NCBI GenBank assembly: GCA_964503085.1
Contig: CAZCYQ010000004.1
Span: 45,015 to 109,014 of the forward strand
DNA from: Bin80 sp964503085
Lineage (GTDB): Bacteria; Bacteroidota; Rhodothermia; Rhodothermales; Bin80
Reading direction: 5' to 3'
Length of the DNA: 64,000 nucleotides
The notes beneath the pieces were generated by a model that saw only the letters and a list, made by a program, of their open reading frames with translations, did not search any database and was not told where the DNA came from. The translations under genes and the position numbers were made by a program. Numbering within the stretch: the stretch's first letter is position 1; every line of letters begins with the position of its first letter. Below are positions 17,007 to 26,211 of the stretch, piece by piece.

Positions 17007-19346
17007 CTAAAGCCCCAGATCACGTTTTTTGAGTAAAAAGAGCCCTTCGTCAATACCGGTTACAGCAATGGTGCCGCTTTCGAAGTAAGGATAATTGCTC
17101 CATGAACCGATGAAGCCGGGGGCATCTGGAATCAGTGTGACCATATCAAAGTGGCCGACCTCCACAGGATTACTTCGATCACTGATATCAAATATGCGCA
17201 GGCCGCTGGCGTAATTGGACTGGTACATGAAGTCGCCCTGGATGTACAGATTGTGATCACTGGAGGCGTTTCCAGAATAATATTCGTCGACTAGCTGCGG
17301 ATCTTCCAAGTCTATGACATCCCATACGAGCGTACGGGTTCCATCTATGTTACCACTCATTTCATCCAGCTCATCATTCATATAGTAGAAGGCGTGATCA
17401 TCTGTAAGCCAACCCTGGTGTGCGTAGGATACATTGGGATAGCTGGCATTGGAGAGCGCAATCGGATTCTCCTTGTCCGTGACGTCAGCAATACTGAGCG
17501 CGGTCTCGTTTGAATTGAAGCAGACCTCTTGATTTTGATATCTGGTATCCGGGCCCTCATAGATTACACATTGTGCATCGTGGCTATATCCAGTACCACT
17601 TCGGCCTGTTTCGGTATCCGAAAAACAACCGGTGAACTCGGGATTTAACGGATCCGTGAGATTCACCATGTGCAATCCTCCTCCGCACGTTTCTCCGCTA
17701 CCGCCGACTCCCACGATATAGGCGTAGCCGCTGGCTTCGTTGATTACGATATTATGTGCACTGCCGACCCCTTCATAGACGGTGAGGGGTGAAAAATCTG
17801 CGGGCATTTCCTGAACATCTCGCAGCATACGCAAGTCGAATACCTGCATACCATGGGGGCCGGCACCATCTGCTACAATGAACGCATGATCATTGTAAAC
17901 TTTGATGTCGCGCCAGCTGCTTGGGCGCGCCCCTTCGGTCAGAGGCAGGTCACCAACAAAGACGGGCATTGCAGGGTCGGATATGTCAACGAAGGCGGTG
18001 CCGTCGGTGCGGCCGACGAGCGCGTATTCCTTGCCGGTTTCGGGGTCAGTCCAGCCCCAAATGTCATTCAGGCTCGTATTTGCTCCGCCACCAAGATCCT
18101 TGATGGAAACGAAGGAGAGCATATCAACATTGTTGCATCCGAATTGGTCTGCCTGCCCGCCGTCGCAGTCAGCAGGGCCTGAACTGGCCAACGTGACCTC
18201 CGGGACCATCGCCAGCCGTCCTGTACGATTCAGGTTCGCGTCTGTAAAGACTATGGCTCCGAGTCCATAGTTCGGTCCGGAAGCCAGAAGTGCAACTTGA
18301 TCTCCGTGAACAGCAACAGCACGCCCAAGGCCACCCTCCGTGTCCCCAGGCTCAAGACTGGCATTAAGCGTCCATGCATCACCATCCTTGACGTATTTGT
18401 TGAAACCTGTATCTTCATTTACCAGCAGATACGTTCCGCCCGCCTGCATGGTGAGTCGGCCGAACGCCGCAGCTTGTATGCTCATAAGACTGTCCAAGGC
18501 TATACCGGTCGACCAAACGCCTGTATCCCCTTTCATCAATTCAAGTACCGGTCCAGTAGCAGAGGTAGCAGTAAATCTGACGGGGCCTTCCTCCCGTTGC
18601 CTCCGATCTCTGAAGGACAGCCCGGGAGCGGGTGCTATAACATTGCCTGAATCCAGTACGAAAAGGGATCTGCCGAGTCTGTGATTTCCCGGAGATGTGA
18701 GCTCTGCTTCTTGCATGTATCCATCTTCGGAGTGTGAGAAAACGTACACAGCACCAGCCAGATCATCACGATCGGGAGCGCCCACAAAAACACGTTCGCC
18801 ATCGGTAGCTACGCTGCCGCCGAAACCATCATCTTCCCCGGGCATGTCTGCCAAGACCGTATATGAGGATGGGGAATCCGTACCGGCGCCATGAATAACA
18901 TGTGCCGAATTGTTGCCGGGTGCCCCGATCACTAGCAAATCACCGTACAAATCCATAGCGGACCCAAATCCAGAGGTGCTATCGGGGCCGGTTTCGATCG
19001 AAGCCATCGTCCAGCCAGCCTCGCCTCGATGGTATACAAATACTTGTCCAGTACCATTTTGGTACCTTGGAGCCCCGATTGCCAACAGGTCGCCGTCAAG
19101 AACCGCGGTTTGTCCAAATCCTGTCCTTGGAGCGGCTTCCGGGACGAGAACTGTGGCTGAATGGCTCCATTCACCGTCTGACTGATGAAAGATCTGGAGA
19201 GCCGCGGAGTACTCATCGGTGGCTGGTTGCGCAGAAATGAGCTCTCCGTCCCCCAGTACCAAACCGGACGAAAAACGCAGGCTGGTTTCCTGGGCAAAAG
19301 TTTCTGTTACAAACAGACACAGAAGGAGTGTAAATAGGAGTCGCAT
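17007..19346 (-). CDS. Choice-of-anchor B family surface protein, copy 1
   Basis: A secreted 779-aa protein with a signal peptide ending near TFAQ at residue 18. Residues ~20-370 form an FG-GAP/integrin-like propeller with repeated G-D-x-L-x-I-G-A-P units (GDLLAIGAPRYQNGTGQVFVY, VATDGERVFVGAPDRD). Residues ~400-770 form the LVIVD-type propeller of choice-of-anchor B proteins (VDISDPAMPVFVGDLPL, LRIFDISDRSNPVEVG) with a Cys-pair loop CDGGQADQFGC. No T9SS sorting domain or C-terminal helix is seen; the chain ends LLKKRDLGL. Such proteins are extracellular or outer-membrane attached, with unknown ligands. A close paralogue lies immediately upstream. Confidence 0.85.
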   Translation of the reverse strand: MRLLFTLLLCLFVTETFAQETSLRFSSGLVLGDGELISAQPATDEYSAALQIFHQSDGEWSHSATVLVPEAAPRTGFGQTAVLDGDLLAIGAPRYQNGTGQVFVYHRGEAGWTMASIETGPDSTSGFGSAMDLYGDLLVIGAPGNNSAHVIHGAGTDSPSSYTVLADMPGEDDGFGGSVATDGERVFVGAPDRDDLAGAVYVFSHSEDGYMQEAELTSPGNHRLGRSLFVLDSGNVIAPAPGLSFRDRRQREEGPVRFTATSATGPVLELMKGDTGVWSTGIALDSLMSIQAAAFGRLTMQAGGTYLLVNEDTGFNKYVKDGDAWTLNASLEPGDTEGGLGRAVAVHGDQVALLASGPNYGLGAIVFTDANLNRTGRLAMVPEVTLASSGPADCDGGQADQFGCNNVDMLSFVSIKDLGGGANTSLNDIWGWTDPETGKEYALVGRTDGTAFVDISDPAMPVFVGDLPLTEGARPSSWRDIKVYNDHAFIVADGAGPHGMQVFDLRMLRDVQEMPADFSPLTVYEGVGSAHNIVINEASGYAYIVGVGGSGETCGGGLHMVNLTDPLNPEFTGCFSDTETGRSGTGYSHDAQCVIYEGPDTRYQNQEVCFNSNETALSIADVTDKENPIALSNASYPNVSYAHQGWLTDDHAFYYMNDELDEMSGNIDGTRTLVWDVIDLEDPQLVDEYYSGNASSDHNLYIQGDFMYQSNYASGLRIFDISDRSNPVEVGHFDMVTLIPDAPGFIGSWSNYPYFESGTIAVTGIDEGLFLLKKRDLGL

Positions 19347-19668
19347 GATGTTCGGGGGTAGTTTTTGTGAAAATCCAAATAGCGAACATAGATGTACTTA
19401 AAAGCCCTCAAAAAGGTTGCCAATCTTCTTGTAGCTTAGCTTTGCACAGTGCGTTTGGAGCGTAAATTGTTTCTGGCGCACATCGCTGAGCGCCGAACTG
19501 CTTGGAAGTTATTCATGTAGTCGCACTGGAGAGGACAGGTTGTCTCTATTCGTGTGGTGTGCAATCGCCGTCACGGGCCAGTGCACCTGCGCACACTGGC
19601 TCGTTTTTAGGTATCCGGCTCCGACAATCCCAAGACGAATCCCGTCTCTAGGTTAAGGGTGTCTCGGA
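19347..19668. other. Spacer between the duplicated genes, holding an orphan hairpin
   Basis: This 322-bp gap contains the 5' flank of copy 1 and the 3' flank of copy 2. No open frame was accepted. A strong hairpin with a T-run is annotated separately at 19574-19603. Confidence 0.5.
19574..19610 (+). terminator. Hairpin with T-run (copy 2), orphaned from any plus-strand gene
   Basis: A 10-bp stem, CGGGCCAGTG with CACTGGCTCG (one G-T wobble), a 10-nt loop and a following TTTTTAG gives an intrinsic terminator on the plus strand. No plus-strand gene precedes it, so it is best explained as the duplicated counterpart of the hairpin at 16910-16940, where the bacilliredoxin gene needs a terminator. 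The inner pair G-C of copy 1 is A-T here, so pairing was preserved. Confidence 0.6.
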
Positions 19669-22002
19669 CTAAAGCCCTAGGTCGCGTTTTTTGAGCAGGA
19701 AGAGTCCTTCGCCAATACCGGTTACGGCAATGGTGCCGCTTTCAAAGTAGGGATAATTGCTCCATGAACCTATGAAGCCGGGCGCATCCGGGATCGCCGT
19801 GATGATGTCAAAGTGCCCGACCTCCACCGGATTGTTACGATCACTGATATCAAATATGCGCAGGCCGCTGGCGTAATTGGATTGGTACATATAGTCGCCC
19901 CGGATGTACAGGTTATGGTCACTGGCGGTGTTTCCGGAATAATATTCGCCGACTACCTGCGGATCCTCCAAGTCTGTGACATCCCATACAAGCGTACGAG
20001 TTCCTTCTACACTACCCCTCATTTCATCGAGCTCGTCATTCATATAGTAGAAGGCATGATCTTCCGTCAACCAGCCTTGGTGTCCGTAGGCTGCATGGGG
20101 GTAGCTGGCATTGGCAACCGCAATCGGATTCTCCTTGTCCGTGACGTCAGCAATACTGAGTGCAGTTATGTTTGAATTGAAGCAGATCTCACGGTTTTGA
20201 TATCTGGTATCCGGGCCTTCATAGACCACGCATTGTGCATCGTGGCTATATCCGGTACCGCTTCGGCCTGGTCCGGTGTCCGCAAAACAACCGGGAGACT
20301 GTGGATTTAACGGATCCTTGACGTTCACCATGTGCAATCCTCCTCCGCACGTTTCTCCACTACCACTGGCTCCCACGATGTAGGCGTAGCCGCTGGCTTC
20401 GTTGATTACGATATTATGTGCACTGCTGACTCCATGATAGACTGTAAGCGGTGAAAAGTCTGCAGGCATTTCCTGTACATCTCGCAGAGTACGCAAATCA
20501 AATACCTGCATACCGTGGGGGCCGGCCCCATCTGATACAATGAAGGCATGATCGTTGTACACTTTAATATCGCGCCAGGTGCTTGGCTTTGCCCCTTCAG
20601 TCAGAGGCAGATCACCAACGAAGACGGGCATGGCAGGGTCGGTTATGTCAACGAATGCAGTGCCGTCGGTGCGACCGACGAGCGCGTATTCTTTGCCGGT
20701 TTCGGGATCAGTCCAGCCCCAAAGGTCATTCATTTCCGTATCTGCTCCGCCACCAAGGTCCCTGATGGATACGAAGGAGAGCATATCAACATTGCTGCAT
20801 CCGAATTGATTTGCCTGCCCATCGTTGCAGTCAGCGGGGCCGGAGCTGGCCAGTGAGCCTTCTGGAACCATCGCCAGCCGTCCGGTTCGATTCAGGTCCG
20901 CGTCTGTAAAGACTACGGCCCCGAGTTCATAGTTCGATCCAGTGGCTAGCAGTGCAACCTGATCTCCGTGAACCGCGATAGCGTCCCCCAGTCCACTCTC
21001 AGCTTCGTTAGGCTCAAGGCTGGCATTAAGCGCCCATGTTCCACCATCCTTGGAGTATTTGTTTAAACCCGTGACTTCATTTACCAACAAAAACGTTTCG
21101 CTTGCCTGGATGGTGATCTGGCCGAACATCCGACCTGGTGTACGCGTGATACTGTCCAATGCTATGCTGGTCGACCATACGCCTGTATCTCCCTTCATCA
21201 ATTCGAGTACCGGTCCAGTAGTAGAAATACGTCTGGGTGGACCGTTCTCCCGCTGCGGCAGATCGCTGGCGGACAACCTGAAAGCGGGTGCTACAACATT
21301 GCCTGAACCCAGTACGAGAAGGGAGCTCCCAAACCTGTAATTCCCCGGAGATGTGAGTTCTGTTTCTAGCATGTATCCATCTTCGGAGTGAGAGAAGACG
21401 AACACAGCGCCTGAAAGATCATCACGATTGGGAGCACCCACATAAATATGCTCGCCATCAGTGGCTACGCTAACACCAAAACCATCGTCCTCCCCGGGCA
21501 TGTCTGCCAAGAGTGTATATATAGAAGGGGCGTCCGAGCCGGCGCCATGAATAACATGTACCGAATTGTTGTTTGGCGCCCCGACCACCAGCATATCACC
21601 ATGCAAGTCCAGAGCAGACCCAAATTCAGAGTTGGGATCGGGGCCAATTTCGATGGCGGCCATTGTCCAGCCTTCCTCGCCTCGCTGGTATAGAAACACC
21701 CGTCCGGTACCATCTTGATAGTACGGAGCCCCGACTGCCAACAGGTCACCGTCAAGAACCGCGGTTAGTCCAAATCCTGATCCTCGAGCGGCTTCCGGTA
21801 CCAGGACTGTAGTTGAATGGCTCCATTCACCATTTGACTGATGAAAGATCTGGAGGGCTGCGGAGTATTCATCGGTGGGGGGCTGCACAGAAATGAGCTC
21901 CCCATCCCCCAATACCATACTGGGAGACAGACGCAGGCTGGTTTCCTGAGCAATGGTTTCTGCTACAAGCAGACACAAAATGAGCGTGAATAGGAGTCGC
22001 AT
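19669..22002 (-). CDS. Choice-of-anchor B family surface protein, copy 2
   Basis: A secreted 777-aa paralogue of the protein at 17007-19346, with the same domain order: signal peptide (MRLLFTLILCLLVAETIAQ), FG-GAP-type propeller (GDLLAVGAPYYQDGTGRVFLY), Cys-pair loop CNDGQANQFGC, then LVIVD-type propeller (VDITDPAMPVFVGDLPL, LRIFDISDRNNPVEVG) and the same end LLKKRDLGL. The ATG at 22002 is chosen because it matches the start of copy 1; an upstream in-frame extension adds a non-signal-like segment. Differences cluster in the N-terminal propeller loops, as expected if the two copies bind different ligands. Confidence 0.85.
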   Translation of the reverse strand: MRLLFTLILCLLVAETIAQETSLRLSPSMVLGDGELISVQPPTDEYSAALQIFHQSNGEWSHSTTVLVPEAARGSGFGLTAVLDGDLLAVGAPYYQDGTGRVFLYQRGEEGWTMAAIEIGPDPNSEFGSALDLHGDMLVVGAPNNNSVHVIHGAGSDAPSIYTLLADMPGEDDGFGVSVATDGEHIYVGAPNRDDLSGAVFVFSHSEDGYMLETELTSPGNYRFGSSLLVLGSGNVVAPAFRLSASDLPQRENGPPRRISTTGPVLELMKGDTGVWSTSIALDSITRTPGRMFGQITIQASETFLLVNEVTGLNKYSKDGGTWALNASLEPNEAESGLGDAIAVHGDQVALLATGSNYELGAVVFTDADLNRTGRLAMVPEGSLASSGPADCNDGQANQFGCSNVDMLSFVSIRDLGGGADTEMNDLWGWTDPETGKEYALVGRTDGTAFVDITDPAMPVFVGDLPLTEGAKPSTWRDIKVYNDHAFIVSDGAGPHGMQVFDLRTLRDVQEMPADFSPLTVYHGVSSAHNIVINEASGYAYIVGASGSGETCGGGLHMVNVKDPLNPQSPGCFADTGPGRSGTGYSHDAQCVVYEGPDTRYQNREICFNSNITALSIADVTDKENPIAVANASYPHAAYGHQGWLTEDHAFYYMNDELDEMRGSVEGTRTLVWDVTDLEDPQVVGEYYSGNTASDHNLYIRGDYMYQSNYASGLRIFDISDRNNPVEVGHFDIITAIPDAPGFIGSWSNYPYFESGTIAVTGIGEGLFLLKKRDLGL

Positions 22003-22219
22003 GATATTCGGGAGGGATTTTTTCTGAAATTCCATTTGACCTGTCCAGCCGCAAGACAATAAATAAGTATACTCAAAAAACTCTCAAAGAGATTGCCAGT
22101 CCTCTTCCGTCAACTTAGTGTCGTTAGGAGTGCAGCGTTGTTTTCGCGCACATCAACAAGCCGGACCGCTTCTTCGCTTCGTCTCGGCTTCCATGTAGCG
22201 ATCTGTATACAATATTGGG

Positions 22220-23731
22220 TCAGACTTCGTCGCCCGGAGAGTGGTTTGGCGAGAATGTTTTGAAGAGCTGTTCTTTCCATGCAGCAAGGCCGAAGTAACA
22301 GGCAGCCCCTAGGATAAGAGCTCCGGTAGTGATCCACTTGTTATCAAATGGAAGGGCAGTAGCAACCAGAGCCAGACCCGGGAGTGAGAGCACCAAAAAG
22401 TCACGATAGGGCGCAATCCCTTCACGCCACGGAACCCGAGCCAATCGGAGAATCACAACTAATTGCAGACCGCGCACAACTGCTCCTGTGATGCCGCCCG
22501 CAATCAGCATTGTATCAACACTTCCTGACAGGCCTCCCAGGATCCAGGCGGCGGACAGGCATACAAGGAGTAGCAGGGCCATCAAAAAGTCTAGGCGTTG
22601 ATGCTCGGTGACATCATAGACGCGTGTCAGTGGAGATACGGTTGAGCTGAGGACCAGCCAGGCAGCAATATATGTAGCATAGATCCCCGACTGTCGCCAG
22701 TCGGTGCCAAGCCACAATTCAAAGAAATCGGGCCCGGCAAGCATAACGGCAAGAACGGGAAAGAGTCCGATCATGATCAGCCGGCGATGTACCAGGCTGC
22801 TGATTTGGGAAAGGTTGCCAGCTACCTGTGCTTCTGCTGCGCTCACAAAGAAAGGATGGGCTACGGACCGTGCTACGAAGGAGATTGGAATCCCGATGGC
22901 AGCGAACGCCATGCCGTAGAACCCGATCGCATTTTCAGCAATGTCAGTCGCAAAAAAGAAGGGGATCAGCAATACGGTCAACTGTCCCATGGTTGCTCCG
23001 ATAGCAGCGGAAGGTGTTGAAAAGAGCGCAAAGCGCCGGTAGCGCACCGCGGCCTGCTGCATCCTTCGCCAGCCAAAAGCTGCACGGATCACGGCAGCGC
23101 TGCGACGGAAGGCAAGCCAGATAAAAAAGCCGCTGGCAATTACATGCCCAAAAATAAATCCCCCAATATGCCCCGCCTCATTGGCGTTTATCGGCGGTGC
23201 TCCGGCACCGATACGGCCAACTACCATAGAAGAAGTCAGGGTAACGTGACCTGCACTGATATGCCTGAAAGCCCGTTTTCGTACTAGCCAGAACTCCGCG
23301 ATCTTGCCTGACCGCATACATACAAGTGTCAGGGGCACCAGCGGTAAATAAGGAGCAATCGCCGGAAAATCCAGGACGCGGGCGATCTCAGTGTTCCATA
23401 TCGCCAGAACGCTCAAGAGGGTCGCAGCGATGAGCATCACCGCAGCAGATAACCAGATCAGTACGGCCGCATCCTCGTCTTTTCTGGGAAGCATGAGAGC
23501 ATCCTCGTATCGCAATGAAGCGACCGCACCCACCAACGTCAGCACGGTTACGAAGTATTTGCCTATTCCTATCTCAGCGGGCAGATAGAATCGGGAAATG
23601 ACTCCGAGTGCCGAGTAGCCTATCACCATCACAATGCCGGTACCCGAAAGCAATGTCAGGACAGGCCCCCGCAGTCCCTCTGTTGAAAACAGATGGTCCA
23701 GCCACTTCAAGGTTGAGGATTTACGTGCCAT
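22220..23731 (-). CDS. Polysaccharide flippase of the MOP superfamily (Wzx-like)
   Basis: A 503-aa inner-membrane protein with 12-14 predicted helices and the opening pattern of O-antigen/teichoic-acid exporters (LLSGTGIVMVIGYSALGVISRFYLPAEIGIGKYFVTV, read in parts). It likely moves lipid-linked sugars across the membrane. Its start overlaps the preceding gene by 25 bp. It is the last gene of a run that starts at hslV, following an uncharacterised membrane protein and a FemAB-like acyltransferase, which fits a surface-glycan role. Confidence 0.8.
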   Translation of the reverse strand: MARKSSTLKWLDHLFSTEGLRGPVLTLLSGTGIVMVIGYSALGVISRFYLPAEIGIGKYFVTVLTLVGAVASLRYEDALMLPRKDEDAAVLIWLSAAVMLIAATLLSVLAIWNTEIARVLDFPAIAPYLPLVPLTLVCMRSGKIAEFWLVRKRAFRHISAGHVTLTSSMVVGRIGAGAPPINANEAGHIGGFIFGHVIASGFFIWLAFRRSAAVIRAAFGWRRMQQAAVRYRRFALFSTPSAAIGATMGQLTVLLIPFFFATDIAENAIGFYGMAFAAIGIPISFVARSVAHPFFVSAAEAQVAGNLSQISSLVHRRLIMIGLFPVLAVMLAGPDFFELWLGTDWRQSGIYATYIAAWLVLSSTVSPLTRVYDVTEHQRLDFLMALLLLVCLSAAWILGGLSGSVDTMLIAGGITGAVVRGLQLVVILRLARVPWREGIAPYRDFLVLSLPGLALVATALPFDNKWITTGALILGAACYFGLAAWKEQLFKTFSPNHSPGDEV

Positions 23732-25284
23732 ACGGTCCAGGGGCCTGCCTGATAGACAGGCTGAAAGTTTTCAGGGGCATCAGCTTCGTGTCGCACGATG
23801 TATTGAAACCCGTAAGTGGTTGATAAACGATGTATCTCTTCGCTCGGCAGCGCTAAATACGCACTGTCCAATGCAGATATGAGATTCAGTCCTCCGCGCC
23901 GCGGCGGCGTGACAGGTGCCATGTCCAGTAGCCGCGTAAACCATTGTGTCATATAGGGCTGATGGAAGGGGATGGCTTTGAAGTTCACTACGATAGCACG
24001 CTGTGCCTGTGATCTGAAGTGTGCCCAGTGCGGAGGTACAGCAAATACGGCATCCTTTTCGGTCGACTGCCGTGCCCAGGCTGCAACCTGCTCGGCAGGA
24101 TCGGTGATTGGCGCCTGTCGAATACCGAGTGTGTCAGGGGAAACAATAAGAAATGTGGCTGTGATGAGCAGTGTTGCGCCAAGCGCAAAATGTCCGTGGT
24201 CAAAGAAGTAGGTTACCGTGCGTTGGTTGAAGCGCTGGATCAGTTGTGCAACGACATTAGACACCATAACGACACAGAACACCTTGACCAGAACGGTGAG
24301 TTTGAAGAGCTGCAGTTTGGTGATCGTATCCACACGCAGTACCTCACTGCACAAAAAGGACAGTGCACAGAACCCGGCAATAATGATCAATGATCGGCGG
24401 ATGAGCGTGCGATAGACACGGGGCATGCGGGAGAAACAAATAAGCCCCAACCCTAGAAGTACTGCAAAGCCGAATGCTGATTCGGGGGTGAACGAGGTTG
24501 GCATATAGTGGTGCGGCGCTCGAAATTCAAAGAGCATATAGAAGTAGGACCAGGGCCCGTCCGGGTGCGGCCGTGTGAGCTGGAACCAGATCAGTGGTCC
24601 CAAGGCCGGCAGCGCAGCCAATGTAAAACTTCCGGTGAACAGGTAGGGACGCATTGCAGTCCACCCATGTTTCCACAGCAGCAGCAGTGCACAAACCATA
24701 GCTAATTGCAGACCGACCAATGCCTGCATCCACGTGGCAAGTCCCATAAGGATCGCGGCATGTGTTGGCCGGCCACGCACAAAAAACACCAGACCCCACA
24801 GGCCGAGTGACCAGGCCGGTATGCTTGGAGTCAGTATCCAGGTCACGAGATCATTCCCTCCCAGCGTAAATTTGGGAGTCAACAGCAGAATTGTGACGAC
24901 ACAAATAGTGGCGGCCAGGCGTTCGCGTGTAAGCTGCAATCCAAGCGTGTACAGTGCCATGCTTGTGGCGAACCAACTTGCAACATAGAAGATGAGGATG
25001 GTTGCATACGGCCCAAGCAGTTTTGCCGGAAGCCAAGCCACAAATACAAAGAGTGTTCGTGGGCCGAATGATTCCAGCTGAACATTCACGAACCAGTCCA
25101 ATTGAAAAAGGCTCGCATCCAGGAGGCGCATGAGGTAGGGCAGTACTTCATCCTGATCGCTGATGGCGTAGTCATAACCACGCCAGAAGAGGTACAGCGT
25201 CAGGGTAAGGAGGGGGAGATATAGCGGTGGACGCATGCCCATCCCGGTGAGCAGCCTTGGCCATTGGCCAGTGCGAAGGCACAT
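23707..25284 (-). CDS. Polytopic membrane protein, DUF6798-like
   Basis: A 525-aa membrane protein with about 10 helices and a soluble C-terminal part. The C-terminal segment DAVFAVPPHWAHFRSQAQRAIVVNFKAIPF, read in parts, resembles DUF6798 and related GT-C-like membrane proteins (V-P-P-x-x-x-x-F-R-x-x-x-x-R-x-x-V-V-x-F-K). Neighbours are a flippase and an acyltransferase, so a role in surface polysaccharide or lipid-linked sugar metabolism is inferred. No catalytic motif was recognised. The start may be an internal Met near residue 15-17, because the first 14 residues are not membrane-like. The family call is from memory of motif shape only. Confidence 0.65.
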   Translation of the reverse strand: MCLRTGQWPRLLTGMGMRPPLYLPLLTLTLYLFWRGYDYAISDQDEVLPYLMRLLDASLFQLDWFVNVQLESFGPRTLFVFVAWLPAKLLGPYATILIFYVASWFATSMALYTLGLQLTRERLAATICVVTILLLTPKFTLGGNDLVTWILTPSIPAWSLGLWGLVFFVRGRPTHAAILMGLATWMQALVGLQLAMVCALLLLWKHGWTAMRPYLFTGSFTLAALPALGPLIWFQLTRPHPDGPWSYFYMLFEFRAPHHYMPTSFTPESAFGFAVLLGLGLICFSRMPRVYRTLIRRSLIIIAGFCALSFLCSEVLRVDTITKLQLFKLTVLVKVFCVVMVSNVVAQLIQRFNQRTVTYFFDHGHFALGATLLITATFLIVSPDTLGIRQAPITDPAEQVAAWARQSTEKDAVFAVPPHWAHFRSQAQRAIVVNFKAIPFHQPYMTQWFTRLLDMAPVTPPRRGGLNLISALDSAYLALPSEEIHRLSTTYGFQYIVRHEADAPENFQPVYQAGPWTVWHVNPQP

Positions 25285-25287
25285 GAT

Positions 25288-26199
25288 TCAACGTGGGAAG
25301 CGAATCTGCGGCCGCCGCCGCAAGTGGAAGTACTGTTTCAGCTCAGGGCCAAATGTGCGCTTGAATTCGGCTATAGTAGGGGTGTTGGCACCTACAAAGT
25401 CGAATTTGGCTATGCCCGATGTATGAAGAATTGGGAGAACCTCGCCAATCAGTACGGTCATCGCCGCCCCCGGGATGCTACCCGCAATCCAGTAGTGTGC
25501 TGTACGGTCATCATGAAGGATTACTACTCCGCCCTCAACGGTATTATTACGTATGGCTGCGAATGTGCGCGCCCGTGGCCCCATGGCCGTCACTACGGTT
25601 TCCAGTGCTGCCGGTTTGCCGGGCATGCGGCGTCCGTGCCTCTCGTAGCTCTTTACACACAGGTCAATGATTGGGCGTAAGTGACACGGATCTTCCTCAA
25701 TTCTATAGTTGGACGTTTTTGATCGCCAGGCCCTGCGTGTACCTTCTGACCAGTCGTCAATGTTGCTTGGGAGGTCAATCGTGTACGTGAAGAGTGGCCG
25801 AACATCCCAGCCGCGCCATTGTGCGGTACGCGGATCTTTCAATTTAACCAGCAGGTCAGCACTACGGGCTTTCTGCTCAATATGCTTCAGAATGTGATCC
25901 AGGGGGGCGGTCTGCTTGTGCACCTGGTGCGCAGGTGTGGGTTTGCCTAGAAGTAGCGCAGAATATTGTGTGAAGGGGGGTACGACAACACGCCGCAAGG
26001 GGCCATGCCCTTTCATATGCAGCAGCAGTGCGGCATCTTCGCCGCAAAAATGCATGAAAGAACCCAGACCGTACGCTTCATCTACGGCTCTTGCGTAACG
26101 CAGAGATGCGAACACTGTACGCTCGGGAGCCTCCTCCCAGAGTGTTTGGTAACGCGCGCACGCATCAGCGTTGTCCAGATTGTATGGCGGGGAAATCAC
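25288..26199 (-). CDS. FemAB/GNAT-like acyltransferase
   Basis: A soluble 303-aa protein resembling the FemAB-related N-acyltransferases of polysaccharide loci. Features are an N-terminal region with PPFTQYSALLLG, a mid-region RRAWRSKTSNYRIEED, and the C-terminal motif FDFVGANTPTIAEFKRTFGPE, where F-D-F-x-G-A-N and F-K-x-x-F-G-x form the acyl-CoA or aminoacyl-tRNA-binding edge. It starts at GTG 26199, since an in-frame stop (that of hslU) lies 12 bp upstream and no earlier ATG exists. Acylation of a surface sugar is inferred from the flippase context. Confidence 0.7.
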   Translation of the reverse strand: MISPPYNLDNADACARYQTLWEEAPERTVFASLRYARAVDEAYGLGSFMHFCGEDAALLLHMKGHGPLRRVVVPPFTQYSALLLGKPTPAHQVHKQTAPLDHILKHIEQKARSADLLVKLKDPRTAQWRGWDVRPLFTYTIDLPSNIDDWSEGTRRAWRSKTSNYRIEEDPCHLRPIIDLCVKSYERHGRRMPGKPAALETVVTAMGPRARTFAAIRNNTVEGGVVILHDDRTAHYWIAGSIPGAAMTVLIGEVLPILHTSGIAKFDFVGANTPTIAEFKRTFGPELKQYFHLRRRPQIRFPR

Positions 26200-26211
26200 C
26201 GGCCAGCCTGG

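Larger units (their letters stand above)
16880..22140. repeat. Tandem duplication of a ~2.66-kb unit (choice-of-anchor B gene plus both flanks)
   Basis: Two head-to-tail copies of one unit are visible by eye. The genes at 17007-19346 and 19669-22002 align over their full lengths with stops 2662 bp apart and starts 2656 bp apart. The sequence beyond both stops is similar (CTATTCGTGT, then TCACGGGCC, then a shared TCGGACTAAAGCC across the stop), and so is the sequence beyond both starts (CTCAAA..TTGCCA, then CGCGCACATC). Edges are approximate. The divergence shows that the duplication is not recent. Confidence 0.75.
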
